From: Halomonas sp. UBA3074
Lineage (GTDB): Bacteria > Pseudomonadota > Gammaproteobacteria > Pseudomonadales > Halomonadaceae
Assembly (NCBI RefSeq): GCF_002366715.1
Contig: NZ_DFBS01000035.1
Location: forward strand, 1 to 64,000
Reading direction: 5' to 3'
DNA: 64,000 nucleotides
The notes under the pieces were generated by a model. That model worked only from the letters and a program-made list of their open reading frames with translations, made no database searches and was not told where the DNA came from. The stretch's first letter is position 1. Every line of letters begins with the position of its first letter. Below are positions 8,801 through 17,831 of the stretch, piece after piece. Made by a program: the position numbers and the translations under genes.

Positions 8801-9466
8801 ATGAGCCAAGTACGTCAACAGCTCGCCGAGCAGCTCGCCGAAGCGGTGTTTCAAGCCCTTCAAGAAGATTTAAGCCATCAAGACCGCGCGCTGCTGGTCG
8901 TTTCAGGCGGCTCGACACCGGTGCCGTTTTTTAAAGCGCTGGCGGCGAAATCCCTGCCCTGGGAACGTCTTGATATCACCCTTGCCGATGAGCGCTGGGT
9001 GGGTGAGGAGAGCCCCGATAGCAATGCCCGGCTGGTGCGTGAACACCTGCTACAGGGCGCTGCGTCGTTGGCCAATTTTATACCGTTAACTTGCGATGCC
9101 TCAACGCCAGAAGAAGGGGTCGAGACCGTTGCTCAACAAGCGGCTTCCTTGGCATGGCCCGCGAGTGTGGTGATTTTAGGCATGGGCGGCGATGGTCACA
9201 CCGCCTCTCTATTCCCCGATAGCCGTGAGCTAGACCTGGCGCTGGCCACAGATGAACTGCTGGTGGCCGTGCGCACACCTAGCCAGCCGCAGCCACGCAT
9301 TACCTTCTCAGCGGATCGCTTACACCAAGCGCGCCGCCACTTTCTACATATAACCGGCGATGATAAACGCGCCGTGTTGGCTAAGGCGCTAAATGGCGAT
9401 GATGTCCGTCAACTGCCTGTCCGTGTCTTTTTAACCTGCCCACTGGCGATTTACTGGGCACCTTAA
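8801..9466 (+). CDS. pgl: 6-phosphogluconolactonase
   Basis: 221 residues of the NagB/Pgl fold. VVSGGSTPVPFFKAL binds the phosphate, TLADERWVGEESPDSNARLV is the family signature, and GMGGDGHTASLFPDS carries the catalytic region. Hydrolyses 6-phosphoglucono-lactone to 6-phosphogluconate for Edd. One base separates it from zwf; eda starts 84 bp later. Confidence 0.97.
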   Translation: MSQVRQQLAEQLAEAVFQALQEDLSHQDRALLVVSGGSTPVPFFKALAAKSLPWERLDITLADERWVGEESPDSNARLVREHLLQGAASLANFIPLTCDASTPEEGVETVAQQAASLAWPASVVILGMGGDGHTASLFPDSRELDLALATDELLVAVRTPSQPQPRITFSADRLHQARRHFLHITGDDKRAVLAKALNGDDVRQLPVRVFLTCPLAIYWAP

Positions 9467-9550
9467 GGCTACGTTTATAGCCCACTGGTCGAGACTGACC
9501 GTGGAGGTTTAGCCGCCTTAGCCAATAACAATTTGCTTGGAGACTCACTA

Positions 9551-10213
9551 ATGACTATCGAAAAACAGTTACCGTCCACACGCACCGCCGAGCTGGATAG
9601 CATTTGCTTGAAAGCCGAAGTGATTCCCGTCATCACCATTGAGCGACTGGAAGATGCCGTGCCATTGGGCCGCGCCCTGGTGGAAGGTGGTTTGACCGTG
9701 TTGGAAATTACCCTGCGTACCGACTGCGCACTAGAAGCCGTCAAGCGCATGCGTGAAGCGCTACCCAGTGCCAGCATTGGGGTAGGTACCGTGCTAACCC
9801 CGGCGCAATATCGCCAAGCCGAACAGGTCGGTGCAGACTTCGTGGTGACGCCAGGCGCTACCGACGCGCTTTACCGCTATGGCGTTGAAAGCCCTGTGCC
9901 AATGCTGCCGGGTGTCTCGACTATTTCTGAACTAATGACAGGCTGGCAGTACGGCTACCGCCGGTTCAAGTTCTTCCCGGCGGAATCCAGTGGCGGCGCT
10001 AAAGCGATCAAAGCATTTGGTGCACCGATTCCCGAAGCACGCTTTTGCCCCACAGGTGGCATTACAGTCGATAACGCCGAGGACTACCTGTCGCTGCCCA
10101 ATGTCATGTGTGTGGGGGGTTCCTGGTTAACGCCCAAAGCGATGGTGGAAGCGGAAGATTGGGCCGGCATCCGTGAGCTGGCGCGCCAAGCAGCCGAGCG
10201 TTTTCATCACTAA
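9551..10213 (+). CDS. eda: KDPG/KHG aldolase (2-dehydro-3-deoxyphosphogluconate aldolase)
   Basis: 220 residues. Class I aldolase: catalytic Glu in VLEITLRT, GVGTVLTPAQ, and the Schiff-base Lys in YRRFKFFPAE. Cleaves KDPG to pyruvate and glyceraldehyde-3-phosphate. The ATG at 9551 follows TTGGAGAC at 9537-9544. Third gene of zwf-pgl-eda and closed by a terminator. A second aldolase of the same superfamily (dgoA at 13.1 kb) is specialised for the galactonate branch. Confidence 0.97.
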   Translation: MTIEKQLPSTRTAELDSICLKAEVIPVITIERLEDAVPLGRALVEGGLTVLEITLRTDCALEAVKRMREALPSASIGVGTVLTPAQYRQAEQVGADFVVTPGATDALYRYGVESPVPMLPGVSTISELMTGWQYGYRRFKFFPAESSGGAKAIKAFGAPIPEARFCPTGGITVDNAEDYLSLPNVMCVGGSWLTPKAMVEAEDWAGIRELARQAAERFHH

Positions 10214-10251
10214 GTAATGCGCTAACGTTTGTGCTGAACTAAGTCACATCA

Positions 10252-10306
10252 GCCCTGGTTTGTGTTGTTTAAACACTGCGTTTAACAACATAGCCGGGGT
10301 TTTTTG
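10252..10306 (+). terminator. Terminator after zwf-pgl-eda
   Basis: GCCCTGG (10252-10258) pairs with CCGGGG(T) at 10294-10300 (one G-T pair); an inner arm GTTGTTTAAAC / GTTTAACAAC extends the stem with one bulge; six T follow at 10300-10305. Confidence 0.65.
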
Positions 10307-10396
10307 GTTTTAATACATTGTTGAGTGGTTGAGTGCGTGTAAGACCAAAGGTGTATAACGGCTCTATATTCGGCTCGTCTAAAATGACTTAACAAT

Positions 10397-10407
10397 ATGT
10401 CTGACAT
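10397..10407. promoter_or_regulatory. Putative GntR (DgoR-like) operator before the symporter
   Basis: ATGTCTGACAT, a perfect inverted repeat about one central T, 60 bp upstream of the symporter ATG. The same core, extended to 15 bp, lies in front of the GntR gene at 16676-16690. Confidence 0.6.
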
Positions 10408-10466
10408 TTTCAATGCGCGCCTATCTAAGGTGCGCACCACCTATAATGATGATGAGGTGAGTCACT

Positions 10467-12062
10467 ATGCACGCGTTGACCTTGGCGTCCTTCCTGTTTT
10501 TTACAGGGTTAGTCGCCTTTATTACATGGCGCATTACCCGCGGGGATGACCACTCCAGCACCAGCGGCTATTTTTTGGCCGGCCGATCATTGACCTTTCC
10601 GCTGATCGCGGGCTCATTGTTGATGACGAATCTCTCCACCGAGCAGATGGTCGGGCTCAACGGCGCCGCCTTTGCCGATGGGTTGAGTGTGATGGCTTGG
10701 GAGGTAGTGGCGGTCATTGCCCTGGTGGCGCTGGCGCTATTCTTCCTGCCACGCTTTTTGAAAAGCGGCATCGCGACGCTGCCGCAGTTACTCGAAATTC
10801 GTTTCGATAAAGACACCCAACTGATCACCAACATTATTTTCCTCATTGCCTATGCAGTGATCCTGCTGCCCATCATTCTTTACTCAGGCGCGATAGGCCT
10901 GCAGGGAATGCTTGATCTTCAAGGGTTAACCGGTATTGAGTCGTCCACCACGCTGCTGTGGTTGACGGTGTGGATCGTCGGCATTATCGGTGCGGTGTAC
11001 GCGTTGTTTGGGGGGCTGCGCACGGTTGCTGTTTCCGACACGCTTAACGGCGTCGGGCTACTGATCGGTGGTTTCGTGATCGTCTACTTCGGCCTGCAGG
11101 CCGTCAGTGACGGCAGCGGGATTATGGAAGGGTGGAGCATTCTGAAGGAGAGCGACCCAGAAAAGCTTAACTCGATCGGTGGCGCCGAGCAGCAGGTACC
11201 TTTCTTCACCCTGTTTACCGGTGTTTTCCTGATTAACTTGTTCTACTGGAGTACTAACCAGCAGATCATTCAGCGTACCTTTGCCGCCAAAAACCTTGCG
11301 GAAGGCCAAAAGGGCGTTCTTTTAACCGGTCTTTTCAAACTGCTGGGGCCGCTGTACCTAGTGCTGCCGGGCATCATTGCCTATCACCTTTATGCCGATC
11401 AGGGCGTGCGTGCCGATGAAGCCTACGGTCATTTGGTTTTTAACGTGCTACCGCCTTATCTCACCGGCTTTTTCGCTGCGGTGATGGTCGGTGCGATTCT
11501 GTCGTCGTTTAACTCGGCGTTGAACAGCACCACCACTATTTTCAGCCTGGGTATCTACAAAGGCGTTTTGAATAAAGATGCCACCGAGCAGCAGGTCGTT
11601 AAATCCGGCAAGGTGTTTGGCTGGATCATGGCGATCATCACCATGATTATTGCGCCGCTTCTGGCAGGTCAGGAGAGCCTGTTTGGCTACCTGCAGAAAA
11701 TGAACGCGATCTACTTTATTCCGATTCTGGCGGTGGTGCTGGTTGGTCTGCTGACCAAACGTGTTCCGCCGATGGCGGCTAAAATTGCCCTGGTGGGTGG
11801 CTGCTTATTAATTGCCGCTGGTTACTTTGTGCCGCCATTCACGCTGCTGCCACAGATCATGCACGAGTTCCACTTCGTGGCGCTGGTGTTTGTGCTGCTG
11901 GTGGTGACCATGCTGCTGATCGGTAAGATGCGCCCGCGGGAAACCGACTGGGTTCAAGAGCACAGCGGCGACGTCGACCTAACACCATGGAAAGGCGCCG
12001 TGCCCGCCGGTATCGTATTGGTTGTGTTAGTGATCGTTATGTACATCAGCTTCGCTGGTTAA
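10467..12062 (+). CDS. Sodium:solute symporter (SSS family, YidK/SglT-like), probable sugar or aldonate importer
   Basis: 531 residues with about 14 membrane helices. SSS marks: YFLAGRSLTFPLIAGSLLMTN near the start (unwound TM1), TLPQLLEIRFDKD, and FAAVMVGAILSSFNSALNSTTT, which holds the Na2 site region. It resembles the E. coli YidK/sugar-sodium branch. ATG follows GATGAGGTGAG. It converges on the galactonate operon and shares its palindromic operator, so galactose, galactonate or a related sugar is the likely substrate (inference). Confidence 0.9.
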   Translation: MHALTLASFLFFTGLVAFITWRITRGDDHSSTSGYFLAGRSLTFPLIAGSLLMTNLSTEQMVGLNGAAFADGLSVMAWEVVAVIALVALALFFLPRFLKSGIATLPQLLEIRFDKDTQLITNIIFLIAYAVILLPIILYSGAIGLQGMLDLQGLTGIESSTTLLWLTVWIVGIIGAVYALFGGLRTVAVSDTLNGVGLLIGGFVIVYFGLQAVSDGSGIMEGWSILKESDPEKLNSIGGAEQQVPFFTLFTGVFLINLFYWSTNQQIIQRTFAAKNLAEGQKGVLLTGLFKLLGPLYLVLPGIIAYHLYADQGVRADEAYGHLVFNVLPPYLTGFFAAVMVGAILSSFNSALNSTTTIFSLGIYKGVLNKDATEQQVVKSGKVFGWIMAIITMIIAPLLAGQESLFGYLQKMNAIYFIPILAVVLVGLLTKRVPPMAAKIALVGGCLLIAAGYFVPPFTLLPQIMHEFHFVALVFVLLVVTMLLIGKMRPRETDWVQEHSGDVDLTPWKGAVPAGIVLVVLVIVMYISFAG

Positions 12063-12100
12063 TTGCATATTGATTCACTAAGAAGTGAAGCCGTAACGAC

Positions 12101-12133
12101 AAGGCCCCGCTAGTATTGACTAGCGGGGCCTTT
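12101..12133. terminator. Bidirectional terminator between symporter and lactonase genes
   Basis: AAGGCCCCGCTAG (12101-12113), a TATTGA loop, then CTAGCGGGGCCTT (12120-12132) with T-run on the plus side and A-rich start on the other. A 13-bp perfect stem serving two convergent operons. Confidence 0.9.
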
Positions 12134-12187
12134 TGTTGGAAAACGCGTCGCTGCGAGGTGCCTAGCGGCGCGACAATGGCAGCAAGT

Positions 12188-13084
12188 TTATTCTAAACGC
12201 AACAGCGGATCGGCGAGCCCTTTGATGCCAGTCTCGACGACATACAGCGAACCCGCGGTTGGCTCCTGGGCAAGCTGTTCAGCACTGAATCCCTCTTGCG
12301 CCGTGGTGATATAAAGCGTTTGAAGGTCGGTACCTGCAAAGGCAGAGCAAGAGGGTTGGCTGACCGACAGCTCGACACGGCCAATCACTTCTCCCTCATG
12401 ATTAAGCCGCACAACCTGCCCAGCCCCCCAAAGGGCTAGCCATAGACAGTCTTCGCTATCGACGACCGCGCCGTCGGGATTGCCCAAAGTAGAAGAGAAG
12501 TCCGCCCATGGGTGAGGTTCGCCTTCAGGCCAGCCTTCACTGTCGAGTGCCCAACGCATTACCACGCCGGTTACCGTGTCGGTAAACCAGGCGAAGTGGC
12601 CATCGGCAGAGAAGCAGATCGCGTTAGGGATCGTCAAACCAGTGCGTAATGGGGTAAGTTTGCCTCGATGGAGACGGTAAAGGCTGCCTGCGCCCTGCTC
12701 GGCATGTTTACCCATGGTGGAAAGCCACAGACTGCCATGGCGGTCGACCCGGGCATCATTGCTACGGGTCACTGGGTTATCGGTTTCAAAATCACAAAAC
12801 GCTTCAACGTTACCGCTAGTAGGGTCGAAACGGCACAGGCGATCTTCGCCGACTAACAGTAGCCCGCCGTCTTCCAGCGGGGTGGCCAGCGATACCATAT
12901 GATCTAACTGATAAAAGCCACTTTCTCCACTGGCAGGGCATAGCCAGTGCAAACTTTTTTCGAGAATATCGCACCAATAGAGGCGCTTGTTAACGGCATC
13001 CCATTGCGGGCCTTCACCCAGCGTGCAGCGGCTATCAACCGCTAGTTTGGCCTGCCAAGTGGCAACACTGCTGTCTGCATTCAT
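12188..13084 (-). CDS. SMP-30/gluconolactonase family lactonase (probable galactono-1,4-lactonase)
   Basis: 298 residues, six-bladed propeller of the SMP-30/regucalcin family. Metal-site residues are visible: the early Glu in LGEGPQWD, the Asn of IPNAICFSADG, and the Asp of GNPDGAVVDSEDCLW. Family members open sugar-acid lactones. As last gene of the dgo operon it most likely hydrolyses the galactonolactone made by a galactose dehydrogenase; that dehydrogenase is not seen here. The exact sugar is inference from context. Confidence 0.85.
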   Translation of the reverse strand: MNADSSVATWQAKLAVDSRCTLGEGPQWDAVNKRLYWCDILEKSLHWLCPASGESGFYQLDHMVSLATPLEDGGLLLVGEDRLCRFDPTSGNVEAFCDFETDNPVTRSNDARVDRHGSLWLSTMGKHAEQGAGSLYRLHRGKLTPLRTGLTIPNAICFSADGHFAWFTDTVTGVVMRWALDSEGWPEGEPHPWADFSSTLGNPDGAVVDSEDCLWLALWGAGQVVRLNHEGEVIGRVELSVSQPSCSAFAGTDLQTLYITTAQEGFSAEQLAQEPTAGSLYVVETGIKGLADPLLRLE

Positions 13085-13099
13085 TATTGTTGGTTCTCC

Positions 13100-13705
13100 T
13101 TATTGTTCTCCTGCCAACCAGGCATCGACCAGGGCTTGAGCCTGCTTACCTACCTGAGCAGCGTTTTGGCCCGGTTTGTAGAGTGCGCTGCCTAGGCCTG
13201 CACCATCGACGCCAGCCGCACGCCACTCGGCGAAATTGTCGATGCCAACACCCCCCACAGCATAGAGCAACGTGCCGGTGGGGAGTACTGCGCGCACCGC
13301 TTTCATGCCCTCTAAACCCACTTGCACGGCGGGAAAGAGTTTTAGCCCGGTGGCGCCTGCTTCAAGGGCGTCAAAGGCCTCCGAAGGCGTTACGATACCT
13401 GGCCAACTGGCCATGCCAAGGCGATGGGTTTCTGCGATGACCGCTGGCCGACAGTTGGGTGAAACGATCAAGCGCCCCCCTGCAGCGTGCACGTCGCGCA
13501 CTTGGTCGGGGGTTAACACCGTGCCTGCGCCAATCACCGCGTGCTCCCCTAGCGCTTCTGCCAATAAGCGAATGCTTTCCAGTGGGTTGGGCGAGTTAAG
13601 AGGCACCTCAATGTGGGTGATGCCCGCGGCCAGCACCGCTTTCGCGATCTCTAACACCTCATCAGGGGCGACACCGCGCAAAATACCAATCAAGGGCAGT
13701 GACAT
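13100..13705 (-). CDS. dgoA: 2-dehydro-3-deoxy-6-phosphogalactonate aldolase
   Basis: 201 residues. KDPG-aldolase superfamily, DgoA branch: LIGILRGVAPDEV at the start, EVPLNSPNPLESI, GAGTVLTPDQV, and the Schiff-base Lys in GLKLFPAVQ. Cleaves KDP-galactonate to pyruvate and glyceraldehyde-3-phosphate. The ATG at 13705 has GGAGAAC 8 bp upstream; an in-frame ATG at 13738 overlapping dgoK is less likely. Confidence 0.93.
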   Translation of the reverse strand: MSLPLIGILRGVAPDEVLEIAKAVLAAGITHIEVPLNSPNPLESIRLLAEALGEHAVIGAGTVLTPDQVRDVHAAGGRLIVSPNCRPAVIAETHRLGMASWPGIVTPSEAFDALEAGATGLKLFPAVQVGLEGMKAVRAVLPTGTLLYAVGGVGIDNFAEWRAAGVDGAGLGSALYKPGQNAAQVGKQAQALVDAWLAGEQ

Positions 13706-13734
13706 AGTTAGTTCTCCATTAACAGTTAGCAGCA

Positions 13735-14721
13735 TCAAGCCTTTAAAGCATGATGCGCAAGCCGAAGGCCTGAAAGCACCGCTGTATCGCCATCCACATG
13801 GTGCGTCTGATACCCGATAGCATTGAGCGCCAGCGTATAACGCTGGCAGAGGGCTTGATTGCCGATCAGCGTGATAGGCGCTTGATTTGGTTGCCCGCTA
13901 CAGGCGCCCGCCAGTTCAAGACCGATTGTCAGCCCAGAAAGCCGCGCGGCGAGCAAAGACCGCCGCTTTTCGCCGCTGGCTAGCTGACCGTCGAGCAAAT
14001 CTTGCGCACGTAGGCCGAATAGGCGACTGCTGAAGGTAGCGGGCGCGTCAACGCACGCTTTGACGGCGGCCACAAAGGCATCACGGCAGGCCGCATCGTT
14101 TAAATCATCACGACCAATAGAGTGCTGTAAAACCGATTGGCGCGCCAACAGCTGATAAAGCTCACCAGTCAGGAACGTAGTGAATTGGGTAACGGCACCC
14201 GCTTCAAGCGTCGCCCATTTCGCGTGGGTACCGGGCAGACAAGCGAGCCCCGACACGGCAGGCACATCGGCAACCAGGCCCGCCAGCTGGGTCTCTTCAC
14301 CGCGCATCACGTCAAAGTGGGTAGCGCTGCTCCTCGTTTGGCTTAAACCCGGCAGCAGATAAACATCTAACTGCTCGCTGGTAAGCGTTGGCGTTACGGC
14401 ACCTTGGCTAAGCTGGTCAATGCGTGTCGGTACCGGCAAATAAGCGGCTTCCTGCCAGCCCTGACGGGCGCCCGCCATCCCGCACACCATTACCTTAGTG
14501 TTCCCAGTGGCGGGTAGCCAATCACCCACCAGCCGCAGCAGCTCGGCTTCGTACCCGTCGGCCTTTAGCGACAGCATGCCTTTATCGCTACTGGCTTGGG
14601 CAATCACCTGGTCGTGTTGATCCAGCCCCCAGGCGCGCAGGTTGCTGGAGCCCCAATCCACCGCAATCCAAGCCAATTGCTCGGCAATGTCAGGGGTTTT
14701 ACTCATCACGGTTGATTCCAT
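13735..14721 (-). CDS. dgoK: 2-dehydro-3-deoxygalactonokinase
   Basis: 328 residues, a DgoK-family kinase. AVDWGSSNLRAW is the N-terminal phosphate-1 motif, followed by VMVCGMAGARQGW, CLPGTHAKWATL and the C-terminal GNQALCQRYTLAL adenosine region. Phosphorylates KD-galactonate at O6 for DgoA. The gene starts 3 bp after dgoD stops, with GGAGTGG as ribosome site inside the dgoD end. Confidence 0.93.
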   Translation of the reverse strand: MESTVMSKTPDIAEQLAWIAVDWGSSNLRAWGLDQHDQVIAQASSDKGMLSLKADGYEAELLRLVGDWLPATGNTKVMVCGMAGARQGWQEAAYLPVPTRIDQLSQGAVTPTLTSEQLDVYLLPGLSQTRSSATHFDVMRGEETQLAGLVADVPAVSGLACLPGTHAKWATLEAGAVTQFTTFLTGELYQLLARQSVLQHSIGRDDLNDAACRDAFVAAVKACVDAPATFSSRLFGLRAQDLLDGQLASGEKRRSLLAARLSGLTIGLELAGACSGQPNQAPITLIGNQALCQRYTLALNAIGYQTHHVDGDTAVLSGLRLAHHALKA

Positions 14722-14724
14722 GGC

Positions 14725-15873
14725 TTACCACTCCGCAATTGAGCCGTCTTCGTGTGTCCAGACGGGGTTGCGCCAGCGGTGGCCTACCTTTGCGCGCTCT
14801 TCAACAAATTCTTCGTTGATCTCAACACCCAGGCCTGGGCCTTGCGGGATTGCGCAGAAGCCGTCTTCAATCGCGAGGGCGGATTTGTCGACCAAGTAAT
14901 CGAGCACGTCGTTGCCCTGGTTGTAGTGAATGCCCATGCTCTGTTCTTGGATAAAGGCGTTGTGGCTCACCGCGTCCAGCTGTAGCGACGCGGCCAGCGT
15001 TAACGGGCCAAGGGGGCAGTGGGGCGCTAAGGCGACGTCATAAGCGGAGGCCAGCGCGGCGATTTTCAGCCCTTCGCTAATGCCGCCGCAGTGGGAAATA
15101 TCCGGCTGGATAATGTCGATCATGCCGTCGGCCAGCAAATCGCGGAACTGGAAGCGGGTATGCAGCCGCTCGCCGGTGGCCAGCGGGTAGCCCAACCCAC
15201 CGGCGATATCTTTCAAGCAGGGCAGGTGTTCGGGGGCGACCGGCTCTTCCACAAACATGGGGTGGAAGGGTTCCAGCTCGCGCAGCAGCGCTTTGGCCAT
15301 GGGACGATGTACGCGGCCATGAAAGTCGATACCAATGCCGACATCAGGCCCTACCGCATTCCTGGCTTCCGCCACTCGGGCGACGGCTTCGTCGATCTTG
15401 CGGTGTGAGTCGACGATTTGCAGTTCAGGCGTGCCGTTCATTTTGAAGGCGGTAAAGCCTTTTTCGACCAGCGCTTTGGCACCCGCGCCCACGTCGCTAG
15501 GGCGGTCGCCCCCGGTCCAGGCATACATACGCATTTTATCGCGCACGGCACCGCCCAACAGCTGGTGAACGGGCACACCCAGGTCGCGACCTTTAAGATC
15601 CCACAGCGCTTGGTCAATACCGGCAATGGCGCTCATCAAAATGGGCCCGCCACGGTAGAAACCAGCGCGGTACATCATGTTCCACAGATGCTCGATACGA
15701 TGAGGATCTTGGCCGATGAGGTAATCGGAAAGCTCGTGCACGGCGGCCTCAACGGTGGCGGCGCGGCCTTCGATGACCGGCTCGCCCCAACCGTAGCAGC
15801 CTTCATCGGTCTCGATCTTGAGAAACAGCCAGCGCGGGGGAACTTGCCATGTCTTGAGTTTGGTGATTTTCAT
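14725..15873 (-). CDS. dgoD: D-galactonate dehydratase
   Basis: 382 residues, the length of GalD/DgoD in the enolase superfamily. N-terminal capping domain, then the barrel with FKMNGT, the metal ligands GIGIDFHGRVHRP and FVEEPVAPEH, TGERLHTRF, and the catalytic His in LAPHCPLGPLTLA. Removes water from D-galactonate to give 2-dehydro-3-deoxygalactonate. It follows the gntR gene by 28 bp and opens the catabolic part of the operon. Confidence 0.95.
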   Translation of the reverse strand: MKITKLKTWQVPPRWLFLKIETDEGCYGWGEPVIEGRAATVEAAVHELSDYLIGQDPHRIEHLWNMMYRAGFYRGGPILMSAIAGIDQALWDLKGRDLGVPVHQLLGGAVRDKMRMYAWTGGDRPSDVGAGAKALVEKGFTAFKMNGTPELQIVDSHRKIDEAVARVAEARNAVGPDVGIGIDFHGRVHRPMAKALLRELEPFHPMFVEEPVAPEHLPCLKDIAGGLGYPLATGERLHTRFQFRDLLADGMIDIIQPDISHCGGISEGLKIAALASAYDVALAPHCPLGPLTLAASLQLDAVSHNAFIQEQSMGIHYNQGNDVLDYLVDKSALAIEDGFCAIPQGPGLGVEINEEFVEERAKVGHRWRNPVWTHEDGSIAEW

Positions 15874-15901
15874 GGAGGGTAGTCCTTATTCAAAGCGTGT
15901 A

Positions 15902-16636
15902 TTAGCTGACAATGCCAAGATCGATAGCGGTACGGCGCAACACTTCTCTGGCAGCCGTTTCAGCGGCGTGAGTGTCCCGGTGTCGAATGGCGTCAAGCAC
16001 CTGCCGATGGCGGGCAAGGCTGTCGTCCAAGGTGTCGGTTCGGTGTTGGGAACGATGTATCAACGCCATGATGGAGGGGCGCAGTAAATGCCCCATTTGC
16101 CGCCAGACTAAATTGTGGCTGGCGCGATAGGTGGCATCGTGAAAAGCGACATCGTACTCAGCATGTTCCGCGCGCTTATCAACGCTGCCTGCCGTGTTTT
16201 CCATGCCTGCAAAGGCACATTCCAGGCGCTCCAGGTCGTCGGCCTGGGCGGCTTGCGCTGCCAAGGCTGCCACCACCGGCTCGGCAGAGTAGCGAAACGC
16301 GTAAATAGCGCGCACCAATTGGGGGTCAAGGTTGACCAAGCCGGTCATCCATTCACTCATTAGCGGGTCGAGCAGGTGCCATTCGCCCAACTTACGCACC
16401 AGCGTGCCCCGGCCTGCCGTGCGTTCTAACAGGCCAGCCGCGGTGAGACTGGTTAACGCATTGCGTACCTGATTGCGGCTCACCGCAAAGTGCTTGCCGA
16501 TATCCAGCTCGCGGGGAAACGTGTCCCCTGGCTGCCAGTGGCCCGCCAACAGTGCCTGGGCGAGCAAATGTGCTAACTGTTCAGCGCCCCCCTGGTGGGG
16601 CGGAAGGGCGTCCAGCGTCATGGTGGGTTTTATCAC
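15902..16636 (-). CDS. GntR-family (FadR subfamily) transcriptional regulator, probable DgoR
   Basis: 244 residues. N-terminal winged helix (PGDTFPRELDIGKHFAVSRN, TAAGLLERTAGRGTLV) and an all-helical FCD effector domain with metal-ligand pattern (EHAEYDVAFHDATYRASHN, LARHRQVLDAIRHRD). First gene of the galactonate operon. A 15-bp palindrome lies 40 bp upstream, consistent with self-repression relieved by a galactonate-pathway intermediate, as for E. coli DgoR. Start is GTG 16636 or ATG 16621. Confidence 0.88.
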   Translation of the reverse strand: MIKPTMTLDALPPHQGGAEQLAHLLAQALLAGHWQPGDTFPRELDIGKHFAVSRNQVRNALTSLTAAGLLERTAGRGTLVRKLGEWHLLDPLMSEWMTGLVNLDPQLVRAIYAFRYSAEPVVAALAAQAAQADDLERLECAFAGMENTAGSVDKRAEHAEYDVAFHDATYRASHNLVWRQMGHLLRPSIMALIHRSQHRTDTLDDSLARHRQVLDAIRHRDTHAAETAAREVLRRTAIDLGIVS

Positions 16637-16675
16637 TCGGTCATTGTTCGTTTATGGCAATCACCTCAGCTTATT

Positions 16676-16690
16676 AAATGTCTGACATTT
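16676..16690. promoter_or_regulatory. Putative GntR (DgoR-like) operator before gntR-dgo operon
   Basis: AAATGTCTGACATTT is a perfect 15-bp inverted repeat around a central T. Its 11-bp core recurs at 10397-10407 upstream of the symporter and I noticed it nowhere else in the window. Confidence 0.7.
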
Positions 16691-16754
16691 GCGCAAGCAG
16701 GCGGATATAGACATAAGTACGAGTGAGTGGCGCCTGTTCACCGCTGGTGAACAT

Positions 16755-16787
16755 AAAAAAATGGCGCGCCTTGAGAAAGGCGCGCCA
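16755..16787 (-). terminator. Terminator of the edd-glk-AKR-kinase operon
   Basis: On the minus strand: TGGCGCGCC, an 8-base loop, GGCGCGCCA, then seven T. Nine-bp perfect stem, just after the PfkB kinase stop. Confidence 0.9.
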
Positions 16788-16808
16788 CGTTAGCGGATCC
16801 TTGATGAA

Positions 16809-17759
16809 CTACAGGCCGACATCGTCTCGAGTGGGCAGCGCAGCGTAGGCGCCGGGGCGAGTCACGGCGTGAGCGCCGCAGCGGCAGGCGGTAGCCACCG
16901 CGCGGTTGAGAAAATCGCGATTACTTTGCCAGTCTTCATTGATGTCGTGTGCGGAGATTTCCGCTAACAGCCCACCGATAAAGGCGTCGCCACCCGCAGT
17001 GGTGTCCACCGCGTCCACGGCTGGCGGGGCGATGCGTTGGTCAAAACCTACCCCTTTCAGTACCACTTCGTTAGGGCCATCGGTGATCAAAATAACCTTG
17101 ACGCCAGCCGCCAGTCGTTCTGAAAGCCAGGCATCGGCGGGGTGGTCGGCGCGCAGGTAATCGAGCTCTTCTAGCGAGAGCTTGAGCAGCTCGGCACCGT
17201 CCAGCAACTGCGTCACCAAGCTGGCATTCGCCTCACCGCCCGGCCACAGGTTATGACGCAGGTTGGCATCAACGCTGACCAGGCAGCCTGCACGCTTGGC
17301 CATGGTGGCCATGGCCAAGGTAACGTCGGCGATTTCCGGGTCGGTGAGGCTGTTGCTGCACAGGTGCAGAATAGCGGGATTCTCAAAGACGCCCTGGGGC
17401 AAGTGCTCAAGGCGGTAAAGTAGATCAGCGGCGGGCGGGCGATAAAAATCAAAGGTGCGCTCACCCACTGCATCACGGGAAACAAACGCAAGCGCAGTGC
17501 GCGAGTCTTGGGTGTAGACCACGCCGCGGGTATCGACGCCGTGGCTGTTGAGTTCGCGTACGATGAAATGCCCAAACGTATCGTCGCCCACCATGCCCAG
17601 AAACTGGCTAGGCACCCCCAGGCGGGCACAGGCGACCGCCACGTTGGCCGGTGCGCCGCCCGCGTAAGGCGTGAAGGTTTCCTGAGCTTCCGTGGGTTCC
17701 CCTAAACGGCTCGAGAGCATATCAACCAGGGCTTCCCCAAAGGCGATAACGGGTGTCAT
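16809..17759 (-). CDS. PfkB-family carbohydrate kinase (probable fructokinase)
   Basis: 316 residues. Ribokinase/PfkB marks: N-terminal GEALVDML, substrate motif YAGGAPANVAVACARLG, and C-terminal signature VDTTAGGDAFIGGLLAEIS with the catalytic Asp. Phosphorylates a sugar or sugar acid with ATP. Fructokinase fits the sequence best, but 2-keto-3-deoxygluconate kinase cannot be excluded given the ED setting. Last gene of the edd operon, 72 bp after the aldo/keto reductase; ATG preceded by AAGGAACC. Confidence 0.85.
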   Translation of the reverse strand: MTPVIAFGEALVDMLSSRLGEPTEAQETFTPYAGGAPANVAVACARLGVPSQFLGMVGDDTFGHFIVRELNSHGVDTRGVVYTQDSRTALAFVSRDAVGERTFDFYRPPAADLLYRLEHLPQGVFENPAILHLCSNSLTDPEIADVTLAMATMAKRAGCLVSVDANLRHNLWPGGEANASLVTQLLDGAELLKLSLEELDYLRADHPADAWLSERLAAGVKVILITDGPNEVVLKGVGFDQRIAPPAVDAVDTTAGGDAFIGGLLAEISAHDINEDWQSNRDFLNRAVATACRCGAHAVTRPGAYAALPTRDDVGL

Positions 17760-17831
17760 TGGTGGTTCCTTATTGTGATTAGAATAATGGTTTTCTGGTG
17801 GTGCGGTGTTATCGCAGCATTGTGCCCGCTG

